Assembly: GCA_009760855.2 (NCBI GenBank)
Contig: WPIO01000005.1
Span: 6,310,001-6,345,000 of the forward strand
Length of the DNA stretch: 35,000 bases
Reading direction: 5' to 3'
DNA from: Cristatella mucedo
Taxonomy: Eukaryota > Bryozoa > Phylactolaemata > Cristatellidae
The notes below the pieces were generated by a model. The model made no database searches, was not told the origin of the DNA, and saw nothing but the letters and a program-made list of their open reading frames with translations. The translations under genes were made by a program, and so were the position numbers. Below are positions 26,401 through 30,385 of the stretch, piece after piece; the first letter of the stretch is position 1, and each line of letters begins with the position of its first letter.

Positions 26401-29163
26401 TCTTTCTCGGTGCTTTACCTTTGCTGCAAAGGAAACACAATCAGATGATTATTGGTAACATGCTCGATAAACTGCACTCGGTCAGCATGCAAGTGTGGTT
26501 AGTGGCAGCATGTACAGTGTCAGCATGCAAAAGCACATAAAGGACGAATCACAGGGACCCACTACATGCCGTCATAAATAAGTGTATTTTTAATTTCTTT
26601 TTAATTAAGTTACGGGATGTCGTGATGGAAGTCGGAAGAGAGTTCCAGGCTTTGGGAGCATACGAACTAAAGGCACGGTCTCCAAAGTATTTGAGGTTTG
26701 TATGAGGTACAGGTAAAGATTCCGAAGAGTGGGTGGTACACTGCTTAGCCTGGTAGGGCAGTAGATCTGATAAGTAGGCTGGAGCCAAAGAATGAAGGGA
26801 CCTAAAAGTGAGCAACAGAACCTTAAAGTCGATGCGTTGCTTGACTGATAGCCAGTGCAAGTCGGCAAGAAGTGGTGTGATGTGGCAACTGCTATTCTCA
26901 TGACAGGCAAGTCTGACTGCAGAGTTTTGCACCAGCTGTAAGCACCTGATTGCAATTGCCGGTAGACCAGCAAGTAGTTGAAAGTAGGCAGACCTGATTG
27001 TGGAGCTGATGTGGTCGTCTAGTGAAAGGTCACTTTGGAACGTGACACCTAGATTTCATGCAGATTCAGCTGGAGATATGCTGGTAAGTCGATTGTGAGC
27101 GGCCTTTCCAATTTCTGAATCACACTTGGTTTGCCCATAACTAGTAAGTTGGTTTTGTCATCATTCAATTTAAGAAAGTTGGATGCCATCCATGTGCGAA
27201 GGATGTCAAAACATGCAGCAAGAGAGTTAAGAGAATTCGACTTGCTGGAGCGCTGGGAGGGATGAAAACAAAGGCACAACTGAGTGTCATCTGCATAGAA
27301 GTGAAAGCCTAGATTGTGCTTGGCAATCATATTGGCAAGAGTAAGAGTATAAACCGTGAAAAGAACAGGACCAAGCACGGAGCCCTGAGGTACCCCATAT
27401 TTCAGAGGTTCCTTGGATGATTTTCACCTCTGGAGTCTCCCAAGAGATAACACCTTAGCCATTGCAAAGCAGTGCCAGTGATGCCCAGTCGAGGTGAGAG
27501 GCGCTCAAGAAGGACTTGGGGATCGATAGTGTTAAAAGCTGCCTAAAGATCGAGCAAAACAAGCAGAGATACTCTACCCATGTCTGCATTTCTATGTCTG
27601 CATTTCTAAGTAGGTCGTTTGTACACTCGAAGCAATGGTTGCTTGGCTGAATGATTAGCTCTAAAACCAGACTGGAACTTACTTACAAGGTTTGCAGCTC
27701 AATATATGAGTTCAGCTGATCTGCCACGACTCGTTCCAGTGTCTTTGATAGGAATGGTAGAAGGGAGACTGAGCAGTCTCTTGGTCTAGTGTTGCTTTCT
27801 TGAGTAGTGGCTTGACTACAGCCTTTTCGAGAGGTGATGGGACATGACCTGAGGCTAATGACGTATTAATGATGTTAGTATTGTTTTTCTAAATCGTGGT
27901 GGGATTTTTGGATGCTTAACTTGTAAGATGCTCACGAATCCTTCTCCTAACTCCCGATCAGAGAGTTATCAGATTTGAGGGTCCCTCAGCAGATAGGTTT
28001 TTATCGAGGGATTCGTTGTATTAACTCTGCATGTCTTTACTATATCCTGGGTGGGACCATCTGTATTTTTAGGGTTTTAAACATCTCGAGTGAAAGTAAG
28101 TGTCCATGCACATAAATTAAGGTTGATAATAAGGTTCATATCAACACCAGTGACGTGGATAGTCAAGCCTCCAGGTCACGTAATGCCACTTTTGTGACGA
28201 ACCACTACGATTAGACTCTGGTTGACAGATAACGAAAAATCCGAAAATAAATTTCTTTCGGACAAAAGGTTGATGATCTCGAATGCGAATAGCCCAGATC
28301 CTTACACACTGCTACACTCACTCTACTGTTGTTGTGGTCACTTTTGAAAGCTTGGAGAAAAGTCAAGACCAACTTGGTTTATTCATGAAACATCACCCAT
28401 CACCATGGACCGTGGCGTCTTGTTAAATATGTCGATCATTGTTTGCCACCACTGGGAAAGAACTATGTTCATGAAGATCGAGTACGATGCTTGCATGGAT
28501 GTTTCGACGAAGCCCGTGAATTTATTTCGACCTGTTGGGTCGATATTTCTGGAATCCGTTCAATGCAAATATGCTTGTGACTTCAAGTCTTCCACTTTTA
28601 TGACCAAGAAAGCACCTGGTGATATCTAGTTGAGGTTTTCATGTCTCATACTAAATGACGACTTCTATTTTATACAAAATGATACAAAGTCAGTTATGAG
28701 CTTGAGTACAATTATGAAGGCTACATTTAACTGTGGGTGTTCATTAGGCTCGTTATCTAGTCTTCGTTTGGGAAACTTTGGCACTGTTCTTAATGCACAT
28801 TGTGAGTAACTTCTGTTGCTGCTGTTGATGCAGCCCTTTAGCAGCATGCATTCGCACAATCACGTTTCATAATATTATTATTATGAAACGTGATTGTGCG
28901 AATGCATGCTGCTAAAGGGCTGCAAGGAATGCATGCTGCTTCCCTGGCCATGTGGCATGTTGCGTGCATGCATCATAATCAAGTGCTGACCACTGTGATG
29001 TACGGATGCAGGTGCGGCCGAGATGGAGCACGAGCAAGGCAGCAGAGACGCTCCAATGGCAGCGCCCGCTGCAGCTGCCGCAGAGGCGGCAGCTGCAAGA
29101 GCCTCACTGATGGATGCCGACGACGCGCAGCTCGAAGCGAGCGAGAGCGACGAGAGCCTGTAG
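1975..29163 (+). CDS. CDC27: CDC27/APC3, anaphase-promoting complex TPR subunit (whole spliced gene, 17 exons)
   Basis: This gene encodes the APC3/Cdc27 subunit of the APC/C ubiquitin ligase, a nuclear and cytosolic TPR scaffold. In the family it dimerises through its N-terminal TPRs and binds the IR tails of Cdc20/Cdh1 and APC10 through its C-terminal TPRs. Joining 1975-1998, 3195-3270, 5381-5528, 11256-11476, 13426-13613, 16732-17018, 18418-18529, 19862-20062, 20380-20569, 20754-20926, 21187-21339, 22754-22834, 22991-23118, 23251-23368, 24697-24900, 25368-25512 and 29012-29163 gives 866 codons with no stop and matching phases at every junction. Human CDC27 is about 824 residues. The N-terminal Apc3 domain is about residues 9-160, a low-complexity linker about 160-480, and TPRs about 485-810. 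Family-typical words include [51 protein letters not shown] and [13 protein letters not shown]. The linker has several S/T-P sites, as in the CDK-phosphorylated APC3 loop. Only the first exon is uncertain. Confidence 0.93.
2277..2395. repeat. (CA)n microsatellite with TATA and CATGTTCATATACAT repeats
   Basis: About 22 CA units run from 2277 to 2320, followed by TATATATACATACATG and then imperfect tandem copies of a roughly 15-base CATGTTCATATACAT unit to about 2395. It lies in CDC27 intron 1. The rest of intron 1 (2400-3194) shows nothing I recognise. Confidence 0.95.
3195..3270 (+). CDS. CDC27: CDC27 exon 2 (N-terminal Apc3 domain)
   Basis: Reads [20 protein letters not shown] then RLHAE, aligning without gaps to the family N-terminus (AL-x-H-x3[14 protein letters not shown]). 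The acceptor AG is at 3193-3194 and the donor is GAAG|GTATGT. It ends in phase 1, which exon 3 completes to alanine. A second AG at 3239-3240 would give a 30-base microexon, but the upstream residues also match the family, so the longer exon is preferred. Confidence 0.85.
3330..3600 (-). mobile_element. 3' fragment of the CR1/L2-like LINE
   Basis: On the minus strand this carries the recurrent tail (AAAGTGCC...AGAGATTCAGTTCTCTAAGGGC) and 3' UTR words shared with 7519-7800 and 26345-26580 (for example GAACGAATCACA on the + strand). It is diverged and 5'-truncated, inside CDC27 intron 2. Confidence 0.7.
4040..4745 (+). pseudogene. decayed CR1/L2-like LINE reverse transcriptase fragment
   Basis: Recognisable pieces in order are [15 protein letters not shown] and DQENL (RT start), then [20 protein letters not shown] (the region whose family form is [11 protein letters not shown]), then [10 protein letters not shown] (late RT). 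They match colinear parts of the 7519-10530 copy. Frameshifts, internal deletions and a changed GVPQG motif show it is dead. Confidence 0.75.
4835..4880. repeat. 16-bp perfect inverted repeat, 14-nt loop
   Basis: AAACTTTTTTATAGAT at 4835-4850 is repeated in exact inverse at 4865-4880, in an AT-rich stretch of CDC27 intron 2 about 500 bp before exon 3. Confidence 0.9.
5381..5528 (+). CDS. CDC27: CDC27 exon 3
   Basis: Encodes the Apc3-domain stretch with [24 protein letters not shown] and [14 protein letters not shown], including two cysteines that the family keeps. The acceptor is CTGTTGCAG and the donor AA|GTAAGT. It enters with 2 nt and leaves with 2 nt of a lysine codon. Confidence 0.95.
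5529..6425. other. intron sequence, nothing recognised
   Basis: This is the first part of CDC27 intron 3. The short open frames here resemble no family, and I saw no long repeat or tRNA-like head. Confidence 0.5.
6428..6725 (+). mobile_element. possible SINE with tRNA-like head and LINE-type tail
   Basis: A tRNA-like head at 6430-6492 has an A-box-like GGTATAACTC and a B-box-like GGTTCAGTTCC. At 6640-6715 comes the recurrent tail (AAAGTGCCTAGAAAGAGATT...GGGTGCTATAC) and then ATTATTATTATT. The 150 bases between head and tail are unassigned, so this could be two separate fragments. Confidence 0.45.
6726..7249. other. intron sequence, nothing recognised
   Basis: CDC27 intron 3. It includes a few CAG and CTA runs but no coding, RNA or element signature that I can support. 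Confidence 0.5.
7340..7465 (+). mobile_element. LINE 3' tail, + orientation
   Basis: Carries the 3' end CAGCAAATGTAAAGCACCTA, then GAGATTGAGTTCTCTGAGGG and a (TTA)n tail. It is nearly the exact inverse of 7519-7645, so two element tails face each other across about 53 bp. The element is strongly 5'-truncated; 7250-7339 may also belong to it. Confidence 0.8.
7519..10530 (-). pseudogene. CR1/L2-like non-LTR retrotransposon, near full-length ORF2, inactive
   Basis: Read on the minus strand, the order from about 10430 downward is an ORF2 start-like segment ([20 protein letters not shown]) and APE endonuclease ([36 protein letters not shown]). Then come a linker ([25 protein letters not shown]) and reverse transcriptase at 9179-8460 ([42 protein letters not shown]). 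The C-terminus has [13 protein letters not shown]. It ends at 7519 in an AAT-type tail. Frameshifts break the frame, and the catalytic YADD has lost its Y and neighbours by a small deletion (GF-ADDT at about 8565). It lies antisense in CDC27 intron 3. Confidence 0.88.
10535..10806 (+). repeat. 272-bp inverted repeat, arm 1 (before CDC27 exon 4)
   Basis: The sequence from TTGTTAATGCATAG to CAGTTCTCTATTA recurs in inverse at 12996-13264. By eye the only difference is a 3-base ATG present here. It contains an internal hairpin (ATAAAAGGAATTTTTGTACT and its inverse) and a short LINE RT remnant ([20 protein letters not shown]). It starts right where the 7519-10530 LINE sequence stops. Confidence 0.95.
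10807..11255. other. intron sequence, nothing recognised
   Basis: Last part of CDC27 intron 3 up to the exon 4 acceptor. Its 3' part (from about 11045) is more GC-rich, but no gene or element could be assigned. Confidence 0.5.
11256..11476 (+). CDS. CDC27: CDC27 exon 4
   Basis: Continues [11 protein letters not shown] and then a TPR-like helix pair with [19 protein letters not shown], ending [15 protein letters not shown]. This matches the human segment that ends NPFLWSPFESLCEIG. The acceptor is CGTTTTAG and the donor ACAG|GTACGT. The exon lies between the two arms of a 272/269 bp inverted repeat (10535-10806 and 12996-13264). Confidence 0.95.
11477..11839. other. intron sequence, short inverted repeat only
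   Basis: Start of CDC27 intron 4. It holds a small imperfect inverted repeat near 11530-11580 (AAGCTAAGATAGCAATGGGA against TCCCGTTTCTATCTTAGTCTT-like sequence). No coding or RNA signature was seen. Confidence 0.4.
11840..11985 (-). mobile_element. SINE-B copy (type II tRNA-like head)
   Basis: On the minus strand this reads CTAGGTAAGGCGGTTGC (A-box region), then GAGGTCGTGGATTCGAATCC (a consensus-quality B box), then GGCTCTTCTGCCGCTATATA and TCAGCTAG. The copies at 34264 and 34640 share all of these blocks. Confidence 0.85.
11986..12856. other. intron sequence, nothing recognised
   Basis: CDC27 intron 4. Two overlapping short open frames at 12206-12748 resemble no family and lack coding-like features. 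Confidence 0.45.
12857..13400. repeat. long (TA)n microsatellite interrupted by the inverted-repeat arm
   Basis: TA runs occupy about 12857-12995 and 13265-13400, with ATAATA and TATCTA interruptions. The 269-bp arm 2 sits between them. The right-hand run ends within about 30 bases of the exon 5 acceptor. Confidence 0.95.
12996..13264 (-). repeat. 269-bp inverted repeat, arm 2 (between exon 4 and exon 5)
   Basis: Near-identical inverse of 10535-10806, embedded in TA repeats. Its right end is about 160 bases from the exon 5 acceptor. The identity suggests a recent duplication or gene conversion. No terminal inverted repeat or target duplication is visible at its ends. Confidence 0.95.
13426..13613 (+). 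CDS. CDC27: CDC27 exon 5
   Basis: Begins [10 protein letters not shown], the counterpart of the GEKPDPDQTF step in human CDC27. It then runs into Ser/Thr/Pro/Ala-rich linker ([17 protein letters not shown]). The acceptor is TTGTTACAG, directly after a long TA microsatellite, and the donor CAT|GTGAGT is in phase 0. Confidence 0.92.
13745..13890 (+). repeat. purine-rich (G/A) tract
   Basis: A roughly 145-base stretch dominated by G and A on the + strand (GGGATGGGATGGAGAAAAAG and similar) in CDC27 intron 5. It is a possible triplex-prone tract. No gene was recognised. Confidence 0.6.
13955..14125 (+). repeat. diverged tandem duplication, about 80-bp unit
   Basis: Two consecutive blocks share GCAGCATTTCAG, GTAGACTA, TATATATCTCATCCTGTC in the same order, with small indels. 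Confidence 0.65.
14126..15030. other. intron sequence, mostly unassigned
   Basis: CDC27 intron 5. The right part (from about 14650) may be the 3' part of the minus-strand LINE at 15033-15990, judging only from adjacency. Otherwise I see nothing here. Confidence 0.4.
15033..15990 (-). pseudogene. second LINE copy/family, RT fragment, carrying a SINE insertion
   Basis: On the minus strand the order is [19 protein letters not shown], then [21 protein letters not shown] and [20 protein letters not shown], then [12 protein letters not shown] (catalytic ADD). The wording differs from the 7519-10530 family ([10 protein letters not shown] against [10 protein letters not shown]), so this is probably a distinct CR1/L2-group lineage. 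A SINE-A at 15361-15445 interrupts it. A tandem CCCCAATCTCTTTTCCCA duplication near 15160-15207 adds further damage. Confidence 0.8.
15361..15445 (+). mobile_element. SINE-A copy nested in a LINE
   Basis: TTTGGCCCAGCGGTTAAGG (A-box region) and GGGGTCGAGCCCCATGGCAT (B-box region) followed by ATGTAAAGC. The copy lacks the usual LINE-like tail. LINE coding sequence is found on both sides. Confidence 0.75.
15991..16731. other. intron sequence, nothing recognised
   Basis: Rest of CDC27 intron 5. It may hold the linker/endonuclease part of the adjoining minus-strand LINE, but I could not recognise motifs. Confidence 0.35.
16732..17018 (+). CDS. CDC27: CDC27 exon 6 (disordered linker)
   Basis: An open, low-complexity exon rich in Ser, Ala and Pro ([24 protein letters not shown]). 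Weak family conservation is expected in this loop. Its assignment rests on phase agreement with both neighbours, a GGTTTTAG acceptor, a GG|GTAAGC donor and the SP/TP sites that continue into exon 7. An internal GTGAGT at 16775 would break the frame into exon 7. Confidence 0.8.
17210..18005 (-). pseudogene. CR1/L2-like LINE fragment (endonuclease-RT linker)
   Basis: On the minus strand this has [40 protein letters not shown], then PDGLWFTTD, and later [20 protein letters not shown]. These are typical of the segment between endonuclease and RT in this clade. It is colinear with 9119-9790 and close in sequence, with some segments that copy has lost. It lies in CDC27 intron 6. Confidence 0.8.
18006..18417. 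other. intron sequence, nothing recognised
   Basis: End of CDC27 intron 6, AT-rich, with a few CA/CATG words and no element or gene signature. Confidence 0.45.
18418..18529 (+). CDS. CDC27: CDC27 exon 7
   Basis: Encodes [11 protein letters not shown], the counterpart of the human FGILPLETPSP motif in the APC3 loop, then a Pro/Ala-rich run ending PAPVKK. The acceptor is TTGTTTTTAG and the donor AAG|GTACGG, leaving in phase 0. Confidence 0.88.
18800..18991 (-). pseudogene. possible RT remnant
   Basis: The minus strand reads [19 protein letters not shown], which loosely recalls the [11 protein letters not shown]-x2-YINSL block of LINE reverse transcriptases. Only this block is recognisable, so the call is weak. 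Confidence 0.3.
19099..19138 (+). repeat. 20-bp tandem duplication
   Basis: ACCCACTTACCGACCGTACG occurs twice in exact tandem in CDC27 intron 7. Confidence 0.9.
19200..19275 (-). mobile_element. LINE/SINE 3' tail fragment
   Basis: On the minus strand this has AAAGTGCCTGAATAGAGAATT, then TTAGAGCACTGTAC and an ATTATTGTTATT tail. It is a diverged copy of the recurrent tail. Confidence 0.6.
19276..19861. other. intron sequence with an unassigned 66-codon frame
   Basis: A + strand frame at 19304-19504 ([18 protein letters not shown]..., ...[15 protein letters not shown]) looks less random than the others here, but I recognise no family. It could be an element remnant. Nothing else in this part of CDC27 intron 7 is recognisable. 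Confidence 0.3.
19862..20062 (+). CDS. CDC27: CDC27 exon 8
   Basis: Contains KLVFSQS and [15 protein letters not shown], matching the KSVFSQS and PRRSSRLF motifs of the CDC27 loop. The acceptor is TTATTGCAG. Two in-phase donors exist: TCG|GTTAAG (exon end 20056) and AAG|GTTGGT (exon end 20062). The second gives SVK-ENNGK, which looks more like the family TTKENSKK, so it is preferred. Confidence 0.87.
20118..20262 (+). mobile_element. SINE-A copy, complete with LINE-like tail
   Basis: The head has TTTTGGCCCAGTGGTTAAGG (A box) and GAGGTCGTGGGCTCAAGCCC (B box). It continues GTGGCATATGTGAAGCACCT, then GAGATTAAGTTCTCTTAGGG and CGCTATACGAATG with a T-rich end. The last third matches the LINE 3' end at 7395-7440. 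It fills much of the small CDC27 intron 8. Confidence 0.85.
20380..20569 (+). CDS. CDC27: CDC27 exon 9
   Basis: Encodes a Lys/Arg/Ser-rich basic linker starting [14 protein letters not shown] and ending with a glutamine-rich segment ([14 protein letters not shown]). This matches the position of the basic stretch and the helix that precedes the human C-terminal TPR array. The acceptor is GGTTCCAG and the donor A|GTAAGT, leaving in phase 1. Confidence 0.88.
20754..20926 (+). CDS. CDC27: CDC27 exon 10 (start of C-terminal TPRs)
   Basis: Begins [20 protein letters not shown] and continues with [32 protein letters not shown]. It aligns to the human MSLLREMGKGYLAL...GRAYFELSEY segment that opens the C-terminal TPR superhelix. 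The acceptor is GCGTTGCAG and the donor AAG|GTATAA. Confidence 0.96.
21187..21339 (+). CDS. CDC27: CDC27 exon 11
   Basis: Encodes [11 protein letters not shown], then [20 protein letters not shown], one of the most conserved CDC27 signatures, and ends VNSPE. The acceptor is CTCCGTCAG and the donor GAG|GTATGC. Both ends are in phase 0. Confidence 0.97.
22190..22272. repeat. TA-rich minisatellite (ACCTATATATAT units)
   Basis: Repeated CCTATATATATATA units in CDC27 intron 11, directly left of the 108-bp tandem duplication. Confidence 0.9.
22273..22488 (+). repeat. 108-bp perfect tandem duplication
   Basis: Two consecutive units, 22273-22380 and 22381-22488, each from TACAAATATGCGG to CCTCCACTGCA, are identical by eye. 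The rest of intron 11 (21340-22190) shows nothing I can assign. Confidence 0.95.
22511..22628 (-). mobile_element. SINE-A copy, minus orientation
   Basis: On the minus strand this reads GTTAGGTGTTCGCC (A-box side), GTGGACTCAAGCCCTGCGGC (B box), ATAAGTAAAGGGCCTGG, then GAGATTAAGATCTCTTACAC and AAATGAA. This is the same block order as 20118-20262. Confidence 0.8.
22754..22834 (+). CDS. CDC27: CDC27 exon 12 (81 bp)
   Basis: A 27-codon exon, [16 protein letters not shown] then [11 protein letters not shown], matching the family AWC-x-GNCFSLQ-x-EH-D/E[11 protein letters not shown] TPR. The acceptor TTGGTAG has a poor pyrimidine tract and the donor is CAG|GTTTGC. Both ends are in phase 0, so skipping would keep the frame but remove most of one TPR. 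Confidence 0.96.
22991..23118 (+). CDS. CDC27: CDC27 exon 13
   Basis: Encodes [16 protein letters not shown], then [20 protein letters not shown] and the first two bases of tryptophan. It matches the human [11 protein letters not shown]...ACFRNAIRVNPRHYNAW segment. The acceptor is TTTGTAG and the donor TG|GTCAGT. Confidence 0.97.
23251..23368 (+). CDS. CDC27: CDC27 exon 14
   Basis: Completes the split tryptophan and encodes [17 protein letters not shown], then [21 protein letters not shown]. It aligns to the human [17 protein letters not shown]...LLCHIGV. The acceptor is ATTCGCTAG and the donor GTG|GTGAGT. A GTGC/GCGC alternating repeat starts about 90 bp downstream. Confidence 0.97.
23457..23524. 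repeat. alternating GTGC/GCGC tract
   Basis: About 65 bases of almost uninterrupted purine-pyrimidine alternation (GCGTGC and GCGCGC units). It starts about 90 bp after the exon 14 donor in CDC27 intron 14. Confidence 0.95.
23881..24075 (+). mobile_element. SINE-A copy with an insertion
   Basis: TTTGCCCCGGTGGTTAGGGT (A box), then AAGGTCGTGTGCTTGAGCCC (B box), GTGGCATATATGAAGCAC, then TTAGAGAGTGAGTTCTCTTA and a (TTTA)n end. About 40 extra bases separate the two boxes compared with 20118-20262. Confidence 0.8.
24195..24365 (+). mobile_element. possible SINE remnant with two B-box-like motifs
   Basis: GATACCGGGTTCAGTCCCCA at about 24250 and GGTCGTAGGTTTGATTCCCA at about 24335 both resemble B boxes. 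No good A box is visible, and a tRNA fold was not apparent. The call is weak. Confidence 0.3.
24697..24900 (+). CDS. CDC27: CDC27 exon 15
   Basis: Encodes [20 protein letters not shown], then [20 protein letters not shown] and [20 protein letters not shown], ending LMGK. These are very close to the human TPR 11-12 region. Acceptor GCTTTTTAG, donor AAG|GTACAC, phase 0 at both ends. The exon is GC-rich compared with its introns. Confidence 0.97.
25046..25275 (+). repeat. (CT)n tract and 18-bp pyrimidine-rich tandem repeat
   Basis: A CT run lies at 25046-25072. About four imperfect copies of a CCCTGCTTGCTCATTGTC unit follow at 25190-25275, roughly 100 bases before the exon 16 acceptor in CDC27 intron 15. 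Confidence 0.85.
25368..25512 (+). CDS. CDC27: CDC27 exon 16
   Basis: Encodes [20 protein letters not shown], then [20 protein letters not shown] and DDELLSSP, matching the last TPR and capping helix of human CDC27. The acceptor is GATTCAG after a pyrimidine-rich tract and the donor is CCAG|GTTGGT, leaving in phase 1. It is followed by the longest downstream intron (3.5 kb). Confidence 0.97.
25513..26344. other. intron sequence, nothing recognised
   Basis: First part of CDC27 intron 16. AT-rich with a short GC-richer island near 26030-26110. No motif could be assigned. Confidence 0.4.
26345..27890 (-). pseudogene. CR1/L2-like LINE, 3' half (RT palm to tail)
   Basis: Read on the minus strand from 27890, this holds RT pieces, then [31 protein letters not shown] (catalytic YADD intact), [53 protein letters not shown] and [12 protein letters not shown]. 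It ends in the recurrent tail and (ATT)n at 26345. It is the same family as 7519-10530 and preserves the YADD that copy lost. Frame breaks remain. Confidence 0.87.
27891..28828. other. intron sequence, unassigned
   Basis: CDC27 intron 16. A 74-codon + frame at 28405-28629 and the opposite strand were inspected for retroelement motifs without a convincing match. Confidence 0.4.
28829..28924. repeat. 96-bp perfect palindrome, 46-bp arms, 4-nt loop
   Basis: Bases 28829-28874 pair without a mismatch with 28879-28924, around a TTAT loop set in ATAATATTATTATTAT. The arms contain GCAGCATGCATTCGCACAAT. It ends 87 bases before CDC27 exon 17. Confidence 0.97.
29012..29163 (+). CDS. CDC27: CDC27 exon 17 (C-terminus and stop)
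   Basis: Starts [15 protein letters not shown], passes through an alanine-rich run ([14 protein letters not shown]) and ends [18 protein letters not shown] before TAG at 29161. The acidic tail matches the human ending (DADDTQLHAAESDEF), which fixes both frame and terminus. The poly-alanine stretch is not in the human tail. The acceptor is GGATGCAG. Confidence 0.95.
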
Positions 29164-29731
29164 CCGGACAGGCGTGACTGATGCCTTACCAGCGCCCGCC
29201 AGCCCTCTCTCTGTCCTCTGCAGAGGGCGGGTGCCGATGGCTGCCGAGAAGGGCGCAGAACGAAGCCGGTGCAGCCTGACCAACGTGGAGGTAGACGCTG
29301 ACCCTGAGACTGGCCACTACTGACTCTTCGACTCAGGCTGACCCCTGCACGGGATCAGGCTGTGCGTGCATGTGTGAGCTGCAACTGGCGCGGCCGCGTA
29401 GCATGCACGAGCTCCCCTGGCCACCGGCTAAGTGTATACAGAAGCCGGACATCGCGGTTTGGTCAAGTGCCGAGTCGGAAGGTCGAGTGCCGAGTCGGAA
29501 GGTCGATGCTTGCTGCACCTAGGCTTTCTACCTTCTGCATCCTCCAACTCCAACACGATGTGTGCAGTTGCACTTTGTCAGCCACTGCGTGTGCTGGTGC
29601 GGAGTCTGCATCGCAGGCATTCCCGAACGGTTATGGCCGCCTTGCATGCAACGTAAACGCCTACGTAAAGCAGGGGCTGCTAGCCTGTGAACTATGATGT
29701 ACTAGGTAATCCACTATAAAACTCATTATCG
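29164..29731. other. CDC27 3' flank, presumed 3' UTR
   Basis: GC-rich sequence downstream of the CDC27 stop. It contains an exact tandem duplication of GTGCCGAGTCGGAAGGTCGA at about 29469-29507. The open frames seen here in other phases are not supported. Confidence 0.4.
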
Positions 29732-29737
29732 ATTAAA
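29732..29737 (+). terminator. possible CDC27 poly(A) signal (ATTAAA)
   Basis: ATTAAA, about 570 bases after the CDC27 stop. I saw no AATAAA on the + strand between the stop and here. This is a common variant poly(A) hexamer, but its use is only inferred. Confidence 0.3.
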
Positions 29738-30269
29738 GCTGTCCAACTCGGTTTTCTGCATGCACGCGCACCAGCCCATGGCCCCGATGAGCACATACTG
29801 ATGTTCGAATCGCCACGGTGTCGGCGGCAACCGGCAATCAACAAAGCGGCAAAGCAGCAATCAACGTTTTCAGGCAGCAGGTGCAGATAGCATTTATTTG
29901 CGCAGCCAGAGGAGAGGCATGTCGCGCGCAGGAAACAGAAGTCGCACTCGTTGGCAGATCAAGTGCAAACTGCAGGCTGTGCACTTTACCCGACGATCGT
30001 CTCACTTATTTTTTTAGATACCGATCAGATCCTGTGGCCGTGTGCTGAGCTGTGAGTGCTGCTTCCACCACGTAGCTGTGGTTATAGTAGTAGTAGGTAC
30101 TGGATGCGATAGGCATTCCTCTTTCTGCACAGTAGATCTTAAGCTAAAAAATTTGTAGGAAGCCTCAGTGAAAAAATGCAGATGCTAAGCATTTGCTCTA
30201 TGTGAGCGTGAACTTCTCTGCCAGGTGATGGCATCGCTCGGCAAGCGCCGGCTTTTCCTCTGCGTGACG
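29738..30269. other. intergenic and acid phosphatase 3' flank
   Basis: Sequence between the two candidate poly(A) signals and the acid phosphatase stop. No gene was recognised. Confidence 0.4.
29893..29898 (-). terminator. possible acid phosphatase poly(A) signal (AATAAA)
   Basis: AATAAA on the minus strand, about 370 bases past the acid phosphatase stop. It lies about 160 bases beyond the CDC27 candidate signal. The two 3' ends would therefore not overlap if both are used. Confidence 0.4.
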
Positions 30270-30385
30270 TCAGGTAGTCGATGGGCTGGAGTTTGCATCG
30301 TTCTGGCACTCGCTTTTCCAGTCGGTTGGTATCACGCTCGCCGTGAGCACTTTGAACTGGCTCAGTGGGCAAGGGTTTTGGCAGC
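30270..30385 (-). CDS. acid phosphatase last coding exon
   Basis: Encodes (G)CQNPCPLSQFKVLTASVIPT then DWKSECQNDANSSPSTT and a TGA at 30272-30270. The C-x3-CPL-x2-F and DW-x2-EC pattern is the standard C-terminal disulfide region of ACP2/ACPP. The acceptor is TTTGCAG, at the end of an intron of only 58 bases. Confidence 0.92.
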
